Source of the DNA: Zoroaster sp. YZ-2022
Lineage: Eukaryota; Echinodermata; Asteroidea; Forcipulatida; Zoroasteridae
Reading direction: 5' to 3'
Assembly (NCBI GenBank): GCA_029582265.1
Contig: CM055821.1
Span: 45,389,694-45,453,693, forward strand
DNA length: 64,000 nucleotides
Part shown: positions 50,673-60,009 of the stretch, piece after piece
How positions within the stretch are numbered: position 1 is the stretch's first letter
How the letters are laid out: every line of letters begins with the position of its first letter
Translations under genes and position numbers: made by a program
Notes under the pieces: generated by a model
Seen by the model: only the letters and a program-made list of their open reading frames with translations
Told to the model about the DNA's origin: nothing
Database searches by the model: none

Positions 50673-50764
50673 TCAACCACACCCTCCTCTTTTTTACATA
50701 TATATATCAACAACCACGCCCATTTTTGGGTACTTGTCCTAGAACCCCCATCTAACATACTACT

Positions 50765-50769
50765 CATGT
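50765..50769. other. Polinton target-site duplication, right copy
   Basis: CATGT, matching 22,423-22,427. It lies in the LINE sequence encoding the endonuclease GDFN motif. Confidence 0.9.
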
Positions 50770-51813
50770 TAAAATCGCCTGCAAGCCAAACATTGCTATG
50801 GTGAATATTTTTGATGTTATTAAGGGAGTCTCTCAACGTCAACTTATTCAGGTCATATCGGTGCTAGGTGGTCTATAAAATACACCAACAATGATAGATT
50901 TGTTACTTTTGACCGACTCAATTTGAGCCCACACTAGCTCACAATCCACCTCCAGGTCCAGTCTATGGAGACTAATGATATCATTCTTAGTCGCAATCAG
51001 TACCCTTCCGTAAGTATTTCCTTTGCTGTTGGGTTTTCTGTCCTTCCTAATGACAGAATAATTTGGTGGGAACTTACTTCACTGCTTTGAATTAATTCAT
51101 TTAACCAGGTCTCGGTGCCCACCACTAAGTCTGGATCATGTGTTTCCAGGCATACCGCTAGCTCCGCGGTTTTCCCTTTCAAACTTTGGAAATTTATGAC
51201 CAAGACCCTTAGTGGACTTGAGACCCTGTTTGGATTACTATTGGCCTTTGTTCTGTTTGGAATTCTCCCCTGTGTGTTTCTATTTTTTTCACCGGTTTCT
51301 GTTTTATTTTGTGGTGAGGAAGTTGCAACTGGAGATTTTATTTTATACAATTCACCCTCAAATGACCCAATGCTAGTGTTTGTGCTATCAAATTCCATGT
51401 TGCCTGAATCGAATAGGCTACTGGCTAAGTTTGGCATATTACAACGCCAGCATAACCATGTCAATTTGCTATCCTCCGTAAATGCCTCAAAACTCTCCAT
51501 TTTCATGCTCAAGCAATCCACGTGATGCCAACCATCGCAAAAATCGCAACAAATAGATATTTCGCCCCACAGGCACGCTTTGCGACATAATTATATAGCA
51601 TGGAAATTGAGAGTCTGAAACACTTGGTAGAAAACTATTTGCACTCGCATTTCCACTAGCATTTGGTCCTGGGTTTGGATGGCAATCATGTGCCTGAATG
51701 ATAACAATAATAATAATAATAATAATAATGTGTGGACTTATATAGCGCACGTATCCACCAACTGAGTGGTGCTCAAGGCGCATTATATTATTACCCCTGC
51801 TCATAAGGCTCAT
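50770..51813 (-). mobile_element. CR1-like LINE, 5' portion (right of the Polinton)
   Basis: Reading leftward: HPNPGP near 51,675, a PHD-like finger split by a frameshift (ICCDFCDGWHHVDCL in one frame, WLCWRCNMPN in the next), a polar linker, then the endonuclease start VLVINFQSLKGKTAELAVCL and THDPDLVVGTETWLNE, and GDFNM at the Polinton junction. The continuation is at 22,036-22,422. A SINE occupies the 5' end at 51,701-52,064. Confidence 0.8.
50997..51521 (-). pseudogene. CR1-like LINE: PHD-like finger, linker and endonuclease start
   Basis: A 174-residue frame from MDCLSMKMESFEAFTEDSKL. The Cys pair WLCWRC closes the PHD-like finger whose first half is in another frame upstream, and a Ser/Thr/Asn-rich linker leads to RVLVINFQSLKGKTAEL and the catalytic-Glu block GTETWLNE. 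A frameshift near 50,997 precedes the GDFN block at 50,770-50,842. Confidence 0.7.
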
Positions 51814-52064
51814 AAATCATTCCTGAAACCATATCAGCTCCCTGGGGAGTATACAGCTCAATTGCTGCCATTACAGCGCATATAGGGCTAATCAACCAAC
51901 TCTGCCCTCACAGGTACCCATTTAACCCCTGGGTGGAGAGAAGCAATTATGGTCAAGTGTCTTGCTCAAGGACACAAGTGTCACGGCCGGGATTCGAACC
52001 CACATTCTGCTGCTAACACCAGAACTTGAGTCCGGTAAGCTAGACCGCTCGGCCACGACACTCC
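51701..52064 (-). repeat. tRNA-derived SINE, family A (subtype 2), copy 5
   Basis: Best-preserved copy. tRNA-like head GTCGTGGCCGAGCGGTCTAG, B box GGTTCGAATCCCGGCC complement near 51,985-52,000, and AAT-repeat tail at 51,705-51,729. ATAACAAT occurs on both sides (51,701 and 52,065) and is the likely target duplication. Confidence 0.85.
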
Positions 52065-53026
52065 ATAACAATGATGCAAATGTAGAGTAAAGCACATTTA
52101 TTTGCTTAATTTGTTTTGGCTATGTGTTTACTTAGTTTCACTATATTGGCTGGATATGCTTTGTATAGGAACTCTGAAGTCGTTAGAATTCGCCAGTATG
52201 CATAACTATTACTCATATCACCAGTCTTCCCTGTCACACTTGGGTCTATCACTGGGTAGCACTTTACATTTCCGTCAGGTGTGGGTCTTGATGTTAATGC
52301 CTATATTAGTCTAGAAAATAGAGCGTACTCACAGTTATCGACGCCATACTTCATGTAGAATCTTACTGCAGTAAGCCTGGGTTGCCCCACACAAACCGCT
52401 TGTATTCTCACCTACGCCCAGCCACTGATGGAGCTTACGCCGTCTTCATGTTGTTAATTGTTTCCCAGTGATTCGCTTCTGAAGCACAAATGGATGGTGC
52501 AGGTTATACGACGCATTGACCCCCGTACGAAGGAGCTTTGGAAACCCAACACATATTGCAAGTCTGAACTGTGTTCAGTAATTTTTTTATTTATTTGATT
52601 TCAGTTACGATGAGGAAACTCTTTGAGTTCTCTCCATTTTTATTTTCAGGCGCCACCCAAGGAACGAACCATGTTAACATCTATAATCGCACAAGCCCCA
52701 CTTAGGATCCCACTGACGCAGCTAGAACTCTGTATGAACGTGCAACTGGTAAGAGCAGTCTAAATAAGATATTGCCCCTAAGATATAAAATAATAACTTA
52801 AAAAATTAAGATACGGGCCTCAAAAAGGGTGCTGTTAATGTAAACAAAGAGGACATGGTGTATGTCACCTGATTGTTGCTTAATATCCACAGGAACACGA
52901 TTATGCACAACCTCTCAAAATCATATTACAAGATTTTACAATAACCGACTACAATGAACCCACATTTACTTATTAAACAAGTATGCTTTAACCTGGGACT
53001 TAAATTTATTGATAGTTTTTGAACTC
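52065..53026. other. Unassigned sequence
   Basis: No gene or element boundary recognised. May include untranslated sequence of the LINE fragments on either side. Confidence 0.4.
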
Positions 53027-53380
53027 TTAATTACAGATCAGGGATGTTGTTCCACAGTTCGGGAGCAGCATACGCAAAACTACGTTCACCGTAGGACCTA
53101 GTTTTAACAAAAGGGGTGTAATCAAAAGATCTCTATCAGCTGACCTAAGATTTCGTGTAGGCCTATATTCTCTAATCAAATCTGTTAGGTATGCAGGAGC
53201 TAGTCCGTGGCGACAGTAGAATGTTAACAATAATATTTTGTACTCTATGTGAAATCGAATAGGCAGCCAATGAAGGCTACGTAATACCGAAGTTATGGAT
53301 ACATATTTATTTGAACGTGTCACTAACCGAGCCGCTGAGTTCTGTATGACCTGAAGCTTCTGTAGTTGTGAATCAGGCAA
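53027..53380 (-). pseudogene. LINE reverse transcriptase, carboxy-terminal fragment (another family)
   Basis: A 117-residue frame with LPDSQ-type start (MPDSQLQKLQVIQNSAARLV), then ITSVLRSLHWLPIRFHIEYK, LLLTFYCRHGLAPAYLTDLI and the ending WNSLP-like region decayed by frameshift. These are hallmark motifs of the end of L2/CR1-group RTs. It differs from both other LINEs in the window. Confidence 0.75.
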
Positions 53381-53473
53381 GCAATATAATTAAGAGACTA
53401 TTACAATAATCTAAATGACACATGACAAATGAATTAACTAACTTTTCTATTGTAATATCAAACCAATTGATTT

Positions 53474-53914
53474 AAGCCGTGTTCACACTGGACTTTTTTT
53501 GGTAAAACTTACCGAGACGATGGGTACTTTTCCCATTTTAAGTCCAGTGCGGACAGCCTGGGACATTTTCCTCTCAGTTACTTTTCCTGAGTCCAGCGGT
53601 TACTTCTACTGGCCAACTGCTGCCCAGGAAAACTAACCAGGTAACTTTTCCCGAGACGATAAGTCCAGTGCGGACAGTGCGAGTCGGTAAAAGCGGCTCA
53701 AGAAAGCGTACATCCAGCCCGAGCGCAAGGTCGTGCTACACAGGGACACCACGCATGCGCTTTGCATTGTTTCACCGCGCGGTGGGGGCGGGCCGGGCAC
53801 ATTTAATGCATGTGCATGTGTAGCAAGTTTTCTGTGCGTTGTTGGGTCAATCGGGTCAACGTAGAAAGGTCACGCAAAGTGCCCTCATGAGTCATTATAC
53901 TGACAGCTCAGTTA
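53474..53914. repeat. MITE related to 10,489-11,064, right end missing
   Basis: Begins AAGCCGTGTTCACACTGGAC and follows the first 440 bp of the complete copy closely. Ends abruptly at GCTCAGTTACT, where the 33-bp repeat region begins shortly after. The second TIR is absent. Confidence 0.75.
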
Positions 53915-53944
53915 CTATTAATTACAGGTGGCATAATGGAAAAG

Positions 53945-54460
53945 AAGACAAGACTGAAGAAACCTCAGACAAGCAAGTTCCAGGAGCCAGAATGACCTTG
54001 GACAGACAAGTTCAAGAAGCTGAAATGACCTCGGACAAACAAGTTCCAGGAGCAGGAACGACCTCAGACAAACAAGTTCCAGGAGCCAGATTAACCTCAG
54101 ACAAACAAGTTCAAGAAGCTGGAATGACCTCGGACAAACAAGTTAAAGAAGCTGGAATGACCTCAGACAAACAAGTTCAAGAAGCTGGAATGACCTTGGA
54201 CAAACAAGTTCCAGGAGCCAGACTGACCTCAGACAAACAAGTTCAAGAAGCTGGAATGACCTCGGACAAACAAGTTAAAGAAGCTGGAATGACCTCAGAC
54301 AAACAAGTTCAAGAAGCTGGAATGACCTCGGACAAGCAAGTTCCAGGAGCCAGAATGACCTCAGACAAACAAGTTCAAGAAGCTGGAATGACTTCAGGCA
54401 AAAAAGTTCCAGGAGCTGGAATGACCTCAGACAACCAAGTTTAAGAAGCTGGAATGGCCT
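53945..54460 (+). repeat. 33-bp minisatellite with an open frame
   Basis: About 16 units of 33 bp encoding EAGMTSDKQVQ or variants (EAGMTSDKQVK, GARLTSDKQVQ). The frame is open for 201 residues (53,839-54,444) because the unit is a multiple of three and lacks stops. Degenerate units continue to about 54,690. No promoter, splice signal or flanking domain supports a host gene. A simple minisatellite is the cautious reading. Confidence 0.8.
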
Positions 54461-54699
54461 TGGACTAACAGGTTCCAGTGTCTGAAGAGACATCAGTAAT
54501 ACAAGTTCCAGGGGCTGGAGTGGTTGATGGTACCTTGACCAGCAGTAGTGTCGAGGAGAACTTACACAAGCACGTTCTGAAGCGGCTGAACAGGGTCTCA
54601 TCAGCAACAGTTTCAAGAAGACCAATGTGAACAGCTTGATTCTCCCCTCAGCAGCTGTATCAAGAAAACTAAAATGACCTCTCACAAACACACTTCAAT

Positions 54700-55728
54700 G
54701 CATGAACAGGCTTATAGTCAAATCACCAGCAGTAATGAAAAATCCAAGAACATCACCTCAAATGAACATACTCTGGGAAGTAAACAGGTCACAAGTCGCA
54801 AATTTGAAAAATTGAGATTTCTATGTGGATGGAAAGAGTACATCATCAGCTTTAATTTGGTATATGTTAGAGGTGTGTGATGTATTGCATTATGGAGATA
54901 TGCCATTTTTAATAACCAATAATTTGCATAATTAACACAATTGAATTCTTAGGAAAACAAGCATTCGAAAGGAAAACAAATGACAGAAATGAAACAATCT
55001 ACTCACAAAAAATCATTGATTTTAATATGTAAATATATTATGAAAATTTAGATCCTAATGATGTCAACAAACATGAAAACCCAAAATCAGATTTTCAACA
55101 AAAAAAATCACCCTCTCAACATTCAATCGCCCATTACGTGAGAATGCATGGTACGACATGTGACTCATTTTCACAGAATGGGTCACATATATATCTGTGA
55201 ACTATTTAAGAAGTGTATGAAGAGTATCCTGTTGGTAAGTGTGACGTAATTCCAACATAAACCACACCCACTTCGCACGTGATGGCTCCAACGATCATCA
55301 GAAGCACATTGGAAATGCATTAACCACCCTTTTCTTTAAGGATTTACGCAAGAAATTAGAAAGTTCGGGACTTGCCTTTAACATATGTGTTGTAAAGATT
55401 TTAAATCTTATTAATAAAGTAAAATTTTGCCTCAAGAATCACTTTGAACGTTAAAATCAAGGAATTACACACAACTGTATTCCAGCTTTGGAACCGGAAG
55501 TAGCGAAAAGAATGCTCGTACTACCGATGCATGCACATTGTGGTGGAAATCCAACCATGCAGACAAGAAAATAAACCACTGTTTGTCACTATTTTCTACG
55601 AATATATGTTCAGCTCTTTAATTTATTGTCCACAGTAGTAATCTCAATCCCCAGAGTAGTGGCACAACCTTCAGTCCTAAATACTCTGACATGAGATCAT
55701 TCTAAATGTAGCTATGGCACAATTTATG
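54700..55728. other. Unassigned AT-rich sequence
   Basis: No coding region or repeat family recognised. Confidence 0.4.
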
Positions 55729-55733
55729 GTATT

Positions 55734-55893
55734 ATAACGTGGTTTATTTCCTGGGTTTTCCTTACTTTCTGTAACCGCTCAATGTCTTGCGATATCTCAT
55801 CAATGGCATCCTTGATCTCTGTCGTCGTCATGTAACTCGCCATTTTTGAATGATTGCTTAGTTCTGACGAAATAATGCCAGCGCTGCCACCAT
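55734..55893 (-). repeat. Gypsy element 2, remnant of a second tandem copy
   Basis: 55,734-55,775 is the terminal 40 bp of the LTR (TAACGTGGTTTATTTCCTGG) and 55,776-55,893 duplicates the gag leader and first gag codons also found at 62,715-62,840. Together with the neighbouring full LTR this is LTR, leader, LTR end, as left by an internal deletion in a head-to-tail dimer. Confidence 0.75.
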
Positions 55894-56304
55894 TGTAACG
55901 TGGTTTATTTCCTGGGTTTTCCTTACTTTCTGTTGCAAAACGCCTGACAGAAAAGTACCAGAGAGCAATCAGATTATTTAACAGTTACATTAACTACTGC
56001 TTTATTAACTCTCAAAACACGTATTGTCACAACAAGCTTTTTCCGAACTCTGCCCATATCCTACACGACTGCCTATAAAGGCGGAAACAAGGCAATATAT
56101 ATTACAGTGACGCCAATTCAGTCCATTCATGAAACTTCCGGAGTCAGTTCAACTAGAGTTCATAACTAGCGATCCATTGTTCCATGCTCCGGCGGCAGTC
56201 TGGAAAATTCCGGCGGCTGTCTGGAAAGTCCCGGCGGCAGTCTGGAAAGTTCCCCGGCGGCCGTCTGGACAGTACCGGCGGCACCGTCACAAAACTATGT
56301 CACA
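55894..56304 (-). repeat. Gypsy element 2, central/3' LTR
   Basis: 411 bp, on the minus strand from TGTGACATAG (56,304) to CGTTACA (55,894). Contains three to four 21-bp repeats with CCGGCGGCAGTCTGGAAA (56,190-56,275). The polypurine tract GGGGAGGATAA lies just upstream at 56,305-56,315. Confidence 0.85.
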
Positions 56305-56414
56305 TTATCCTCCCCTTAAATAGGGCATATACTCCAGAATATGGCATTTAAAAACAAAAGAACTTCAACAAAACACGAAATGTTAAAAAAAAAAAACTGT
56401 CACAGTTCCTCTTT

Positions 56415-57128
56415 TTACTCGACGTCATCCTCTGACAAGTTTTCGTTGACTCCCGACCGGTGCCACGTCCGCCACAGGATATCTCCGGGCTCTCGAATCC
56501 CGATGGACTCTGTCTGTCTGATGGTGCGAATCCCAGCTCGGGCGTCTTCCACAGTCTCTGTCATCCGGGTCTGGAACTCTTCTGTCATCAAGACAGGCTC
56601 TGTTTGTGTACCAATGTCGGCGGTGGCAGGCCGGTGGAACTCCAGCGGAGGGTCAGTTCGCATGAGTCCCGAAGTGTGAATAGTGCGAGCGTTGTACCAC
56701 TGCCCGTTGTCGTAGACTTGCATCCCGCTGCGAGTGTCAGTGGTGGACCGAGCAGCCCACTGGTCTCTGTCTGGAGCAGCAGATGTACGGTGACCGGTGC
56801 CGTGCCCTGCACTTCGCTGATGCCGGAGGAGATACTCTCTCCGCCGGTAGTTATTCTCACAACCCCCGCACGGATATCTTGGTGGTCCGTGAGCCGACTG
56901 CTCATGACGTCTCCTCCCAGATGCGGAGGCATACTGCCCACCACATACCCCGCAGCGAAACTCTCCCCCTTGACTCATTTTTATGTGTTGACCCATTGAT
57001 GCCTTGTGTGTCACTGATGGTTTATCTTGAATAAAATCACGTTCAGATCCACGTGCAGTCACCCGCTGAATGAAGCGTGCAGGCTTCCGTACCGCTCTGC
57101 CGCAACCTAGTCCGTGCGGGAGTTGCAT
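56415..57128 (-). CDS. Gypsy 2 third ORF: two-finger C2H2 protein
   Basis: 237 residues if read from 57,128, but a more likely start is the internal MGQHIKMSQGGEFRCGVCGG, since the first part overlaps pol in another frame. Two C2H2 fingers: FRCGVCGGQYASASGRRRHE(QSAH) and YPCGGCENNYRRREYLLRHQ(RSAGH). The rest is polar, with GMQVYDNGQWYNART and GTQTEPVLMTEEFQTRMTET, and an acidic end. No membrane segment. Same position and finger number as the third ORF of Gypsy 1 but little other similarity. Confidence 0.75.
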   Translation of the reverse strand: MQLPHGLGCGRAVRKPARFIQRVTARGSERDFIQDKPSVTHKASMGQHIKMSQGGEFRCGVCGGQYASASGRRRHEQSAHGPPRYPCGGCENNYRRREYLLRHQRSAGHGTGHRTSAAPDRDQWAARSTTDTRSGMQVYDNGQWYNARTIHTSGLMRTDPPLEFHRPATADIGTQTEPVLMTEEFQTRMTETVEDARAGIRTIRQTESIGIREPGDILWRTWHRSGVNENLSEDDVE

Positions 57129-58656
57129 TCATGCAGGGCACACCGGCGGGCTTGTCCGCACCGGCGGCCTCGTCCGCACCGGCGGGCTCGCCCGCACCGG
57201 CGGGCTCGTCCGCACCGGAGGGCTCGCCTGCACCGGCGGGCTCGTCCGCACCGGCGGCCTCGTCCGCACCGGCGGGATCGTCCGCACCGGCGGCCTCGCC
57301 CGCACCGGCGGGTTCGTCCGCACCGGCGGGGCTATCTGCATTGGAGAAGTCATTAGTCATCTCGACAGTCTCACTTGGGAAGACAGCGGCTCTCCGAAAC
57401 CCGCAGTCTTCACTCGTTACTCCCACACATGGCTTTAATCTGTCCGCATGCACCACTTGGGGCCTTGCACGAGGACTTCTCTTTATGCGATACACAACAT
57501 CTGAAAGCCTGGCAATGATTACGTAGGGACCAGTCCACGTCAGGCTTAATTTCGGTGATCTTCCCTTTTTCCTGGCTTTGCAGTGCAACCACACTACTGC
57601 CCCTTGGTCATAAAGTTGCCTTTTTACGTCTCGGTCGTAGTGTTTCTTCTGTTTCCGCATCTGTGTTCCTACAGTGTCCCTGGCAACTTCATGAGCGAGT
57701 CTCAGGCGATCTTGCAATTTCTGGGCATAGGCGGTGTTTACAGTGGGCTCTTCCGGGACTCCAGTCCCCACAAGGAGATCCACTGGCATCGATACCTCAC
57801 GACCCAACATCATTGCATTTGGAGTTTCTTTGGTTGTTTCATGTTCGAATGACCTGTAGGCCATCATGAGTAAGGCTAAGTGTTCATCCCAATCTGTTTG
57901 TGACTTATCCACCCAGAGACTGAGCATGTTTTCAATGGTTCGGTTAAATCTTTCGATCATCCCGTCGGACCGGGGATGGTAGGGTGTGGTCCGCGTTTTG
58001 GTAATCCCCAGTAGTGAACACATCTCTCTGAAGACTGACGACTCGAACTCACGTCCCTGGTCCGAATGGAGTTCGAGAGGAACCCCAAACCTGGCTACAA
58101 ATTCCTCCACGAGCTTAGTCGCGACTGTGGGTGCACAGTGGTCCGGAATTGGGTAACATTCTGTCCATCTGGTGAAATAGTCCCCAACGACCATCACAAA
58201 TCTATTACCCCGCCTAGAGACAGGGAGTGGGCCCATTATGTCCACTGCAATTCTTTCCATAGGCGCACCAACTTGATAGTGGACCATCTCTGCACGCTTA
58301 GCCTTCACCGGGGATTTCCTTTGCTGGCACTGTTGACACCTCTGTACCCACCGCCGAGAATATTCCCTCATGGACTGCCAGTAGAAATTGCTGCGGCATA
58401 ACTTTGAGAATGTCTTTGTAACTCCCAGATGACCTGCAGTCTTCTGGTCGTGAAAAAGCTTGAGGACAGCTGGCTGTATCTCCGGTGGTGTTATGAACCT
58501 AAGCCGCGCTTGTTCTGTGGGTTTCTCTGGTTCCCATCGCAGATAGAGTACACCTTGTTTTAACACCAACTGCTCCCAGCGGGACCACCAGAATTTGATC
58601 CCTTTGCTTTTGAAAGACACTTCCCTCCATGTAGGTCGTTCAGTACGATTCTTCAT
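57043..58656 (-). CDS. Gypsy 2 integrase and pol tail
   Basis: 537 residues with a complete integrase: zinc-binding HDQKTAGHLGVTKTFSKLC and CQQCQQRK, catalytic Asp in IAVDIMGPLP, Asp in LHSDQGREFESSVF, Glu in DGMIERFNRT. The GPY/F-type domain (LTWTGPYVIIARLSDVVYRI) precedes about twelve 6-residue repeats of the PAGADE type. Undamaged across the whole stretch and in the same frame as the RT part, so pol is one long ORF interrupted by two stops. Confidence 0.9.
   Translation of the reverse strand: MKNRTERPTWREVSFKSKGIKFWWSRWEQLVLKQGVLYLRWEPEKPTEQARLRFITPPEIQPAVLKLFHDQKTAGHLGVTKTFSKLCRSNFYWQSMREYSRRWVQRCQQCQQRKSPVKAKRAEMVHYQVGAPMERIAVDIMGPLPVSRRGNRFVMVVGDYFTRWTECYPIPDHCAPTVATKLVEEFVARFGVPLELHSDQGREFESSVFREMCSLLGITKTRTTPYHPRSDGMIERFNRTIENMLSLWVDKSQTDWDEHLALLMMAYRSFEHETTKETPNAMMLGREVSMPVDLLVGTGVPEEPTVNTAYAQKLQDRLRLAHEVARDTVGTQMRKQKKHYDRDVKRQLYDQGAVVWLHCKARKKGRSPKLSLTWTGPYVIIARLSDVVYRIKRSPRARPQVVHADRLKPCVGVTSEDCGFRRAAVFPSETVEMTNDFSNADSPAGADEPAGAGEAAGADDPAGADEAAGADEPAGAGEPSGADEPAGAGEPAGADEAAGADKPAGVPCMNATPARTRLRQSGTEACTLHSAGDCTWI
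57140..57340. repeat. 18-bp coding repeat, pol tail
   Basis: About eleven units of CCGCACCGGCGGGCTCGT and variants, read on the minus strand as (E/D)PAGAD/AAGADE. The same DNA unit occurs at 58,730-58,870 and 61,345-61,570 in the same element. Confidence 0.85.
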
Positions 58657-58729
58657 CCAAGATATTACTTCGGCAAGATCACTGTCGTTGCTCTGCGCAA
58701 ATGCTATGCGCTCTATGCTCAGTTCACCT

Positions 58730-58870
58730 GCACCGGCGGACTTGTCAGCACCGGCGGACTCGTCCGCACTGGCGGACTTATCCGCACCGGCGGACTTGAC
58801 CGCACCGGCGGTTTTGGCCGCACTGGCGGACTTGGCCGCACTGGCAGACTTGTCTGTACCGGCGGGGTTA
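58730..58870. repeat. 18-bp coding repeat between RNase H and integrase
   Basis: About eight units of CCGCACCGGCGGACTTGT type, read in the pol frame as SAGADK. Located in the linker between RNase H and the integrase. Confidence 0.85.
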
Positions 58871-58971
58871 TTTGCATCAGTAGCAGTGTCTGTATTGGCG
58901 GCAAGAGATCCTGGTTGTTGCAGGTATGACTGGATTAATTCATTATGTCCCTTACATCGAAGTGTTTCAGA

Positions 58972-60009
58972 CTAGATTTCAGCACCACTGCGAATTTCAT
59001 CCTCGTCAACTGCGTGGTTACACTCCGGAAAACACCTCCTGGACAAAGCGTCAGCGTTGCCATGTTTGCTACCTGGGCGGTGTTCAATGGTAAAGTTGTA
59101 AATGGCAAGTTTCTGAATCCACCTGGCAAGTTGCCCCTGAGGTTCTCTCACGCCATATAACCACCTCAACGGTCGATGATCCGTTCTGACACGGACATTT
59201 GTCCCATACAGGTAGTGGTGATACTTCCTGATGAAGAAGACCAGAGCCAAAAGCTCACGCCTTGTGACACAATAGTTCCTCTCACTTTTAGTCAACGTCG
59301 TGCTCCCATAGGCGAGTACCCTTTCCTCCCCATCCTGCATCTGTGAGAGCACGGCTCCGATTGCAAACCCACTGGCATCGGTGTCGAGAATAAATTCAGC
59401 TCCTTCCGAAGGGTAGGCTAGTGTGGGCGTAGAAGTAAGACACTTTTTCAGGGTCTCGAACGCTTCCTGACATTCATCAGTCCATTTTGGTTCCCTCCGC
59501 TGCTCCGTGAATTGATGCAGCGGTCTGGCAATCTGGGCAAAACCTTTAATGAAGCGTCTGTAATAAGACACAAGACCAAGGAAGCATCGCACGTCCGTCT
59601 TTGTCATCGGTTGCGGCCAGTCTTGAACAGCTTGGACTTTGTCAGGATCTGTTGAAACTCCCTCAGGTGATACGACGTGGCCAAGGAAAGCCACCCTCCG
59701 TTGAAACAACTTACACTTCTTCGGTTTGAGCTTGAGGTTTGCTTCCTGTAATCTTTGCAGGACTGAGCACAATCTCTGCATGTGGTGTCGGAATGATGTG
59801 CCGAATACGATGAAGTCATCAAGATATAGTACTGCAACTTGCCACTGCAATCCCTCTAGCACCCGCTCCATCAATCGCTCGAAGGTTGAGGGTGCGTTGC
59901 ACAATCCAAAGGGCATCGTGACAAATTGATTGAGTCCCCCACGGCCAGTACTGAATGCAGTTTTCGGCCTGTCTTCATCCACCACTTCCACTTGCCAGTA
60001 GCCCGAGGC
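58972..60009 (-). pseudogene. Gypsy 2 RT palm and RNase H
   Basis: Continues the frame of the protease-RT ORF after a TGA at 60,007-60,009. MPFGLCNAPSTFERLMERVL, VAVLYLDDFIVFG with catalytic YLDD, KKCKLFQRRVAFLGHVVSPE, RNase H start EFILDTDASGFAIGAVLSQ and the end WIQKLAIYNFTIEHRPGSKH with GNADALSRR. A TAG at about 58,972 separates it from the linker and integrase, which remain in frame. Confidence 0.85.

Larger units (their letters stand above)
22428..50764. mobile_element. Polinton/Maverick element (28.3 kb, about 13.8 kb without nested insertions)
   Basis: TIRs start AGTAGTATGTTAGATGGG at both ends and a 5-bp target duplication flanks them. The gene set is diagnostic: protein-primed DNA polymerase B, retroviral-type integrase, packaging ATPase, major and minor capsid proteins, plus several conserved Polinton proteins. 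No adenain-like maturation protease was found. Nested inside are a foldback element (29,863-35,112), a solo LTR (35,382-36,640) and a Gypsy element (41,945-49,948). Nearly every gene has a frameshift, stop or deletion, so the copy is defective. Codon use is AT-rich. Confidence 0.95.
50446..50764 (-). repeat. Polinton right TIR
   Basis: Inverse of the left TIR: AGTAGTATGTTAGATGGG from 50,764 leftward, CRE pair, the GC-rich GCGCTTGCGCGGCGGAGCG, a divergent block of about 55 bp, then the promoter block and first seven codons of polymerase B. Confidence 0.9.

Noticed and set aside
22428..50764. Endogenous large DNA virus or adenovirus instead of a Polinton
   Set aside because: The gene set, TIRs, short target duplication and integrase remnant fit a Polinton. 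No genes typical only of larger viruses were seen apart from the clamp.
52102..52314. 70-residue hydrophobic ORF as a small gene
   Set aside because: No start context, similarity or neighbours, and AT-rich random composition.
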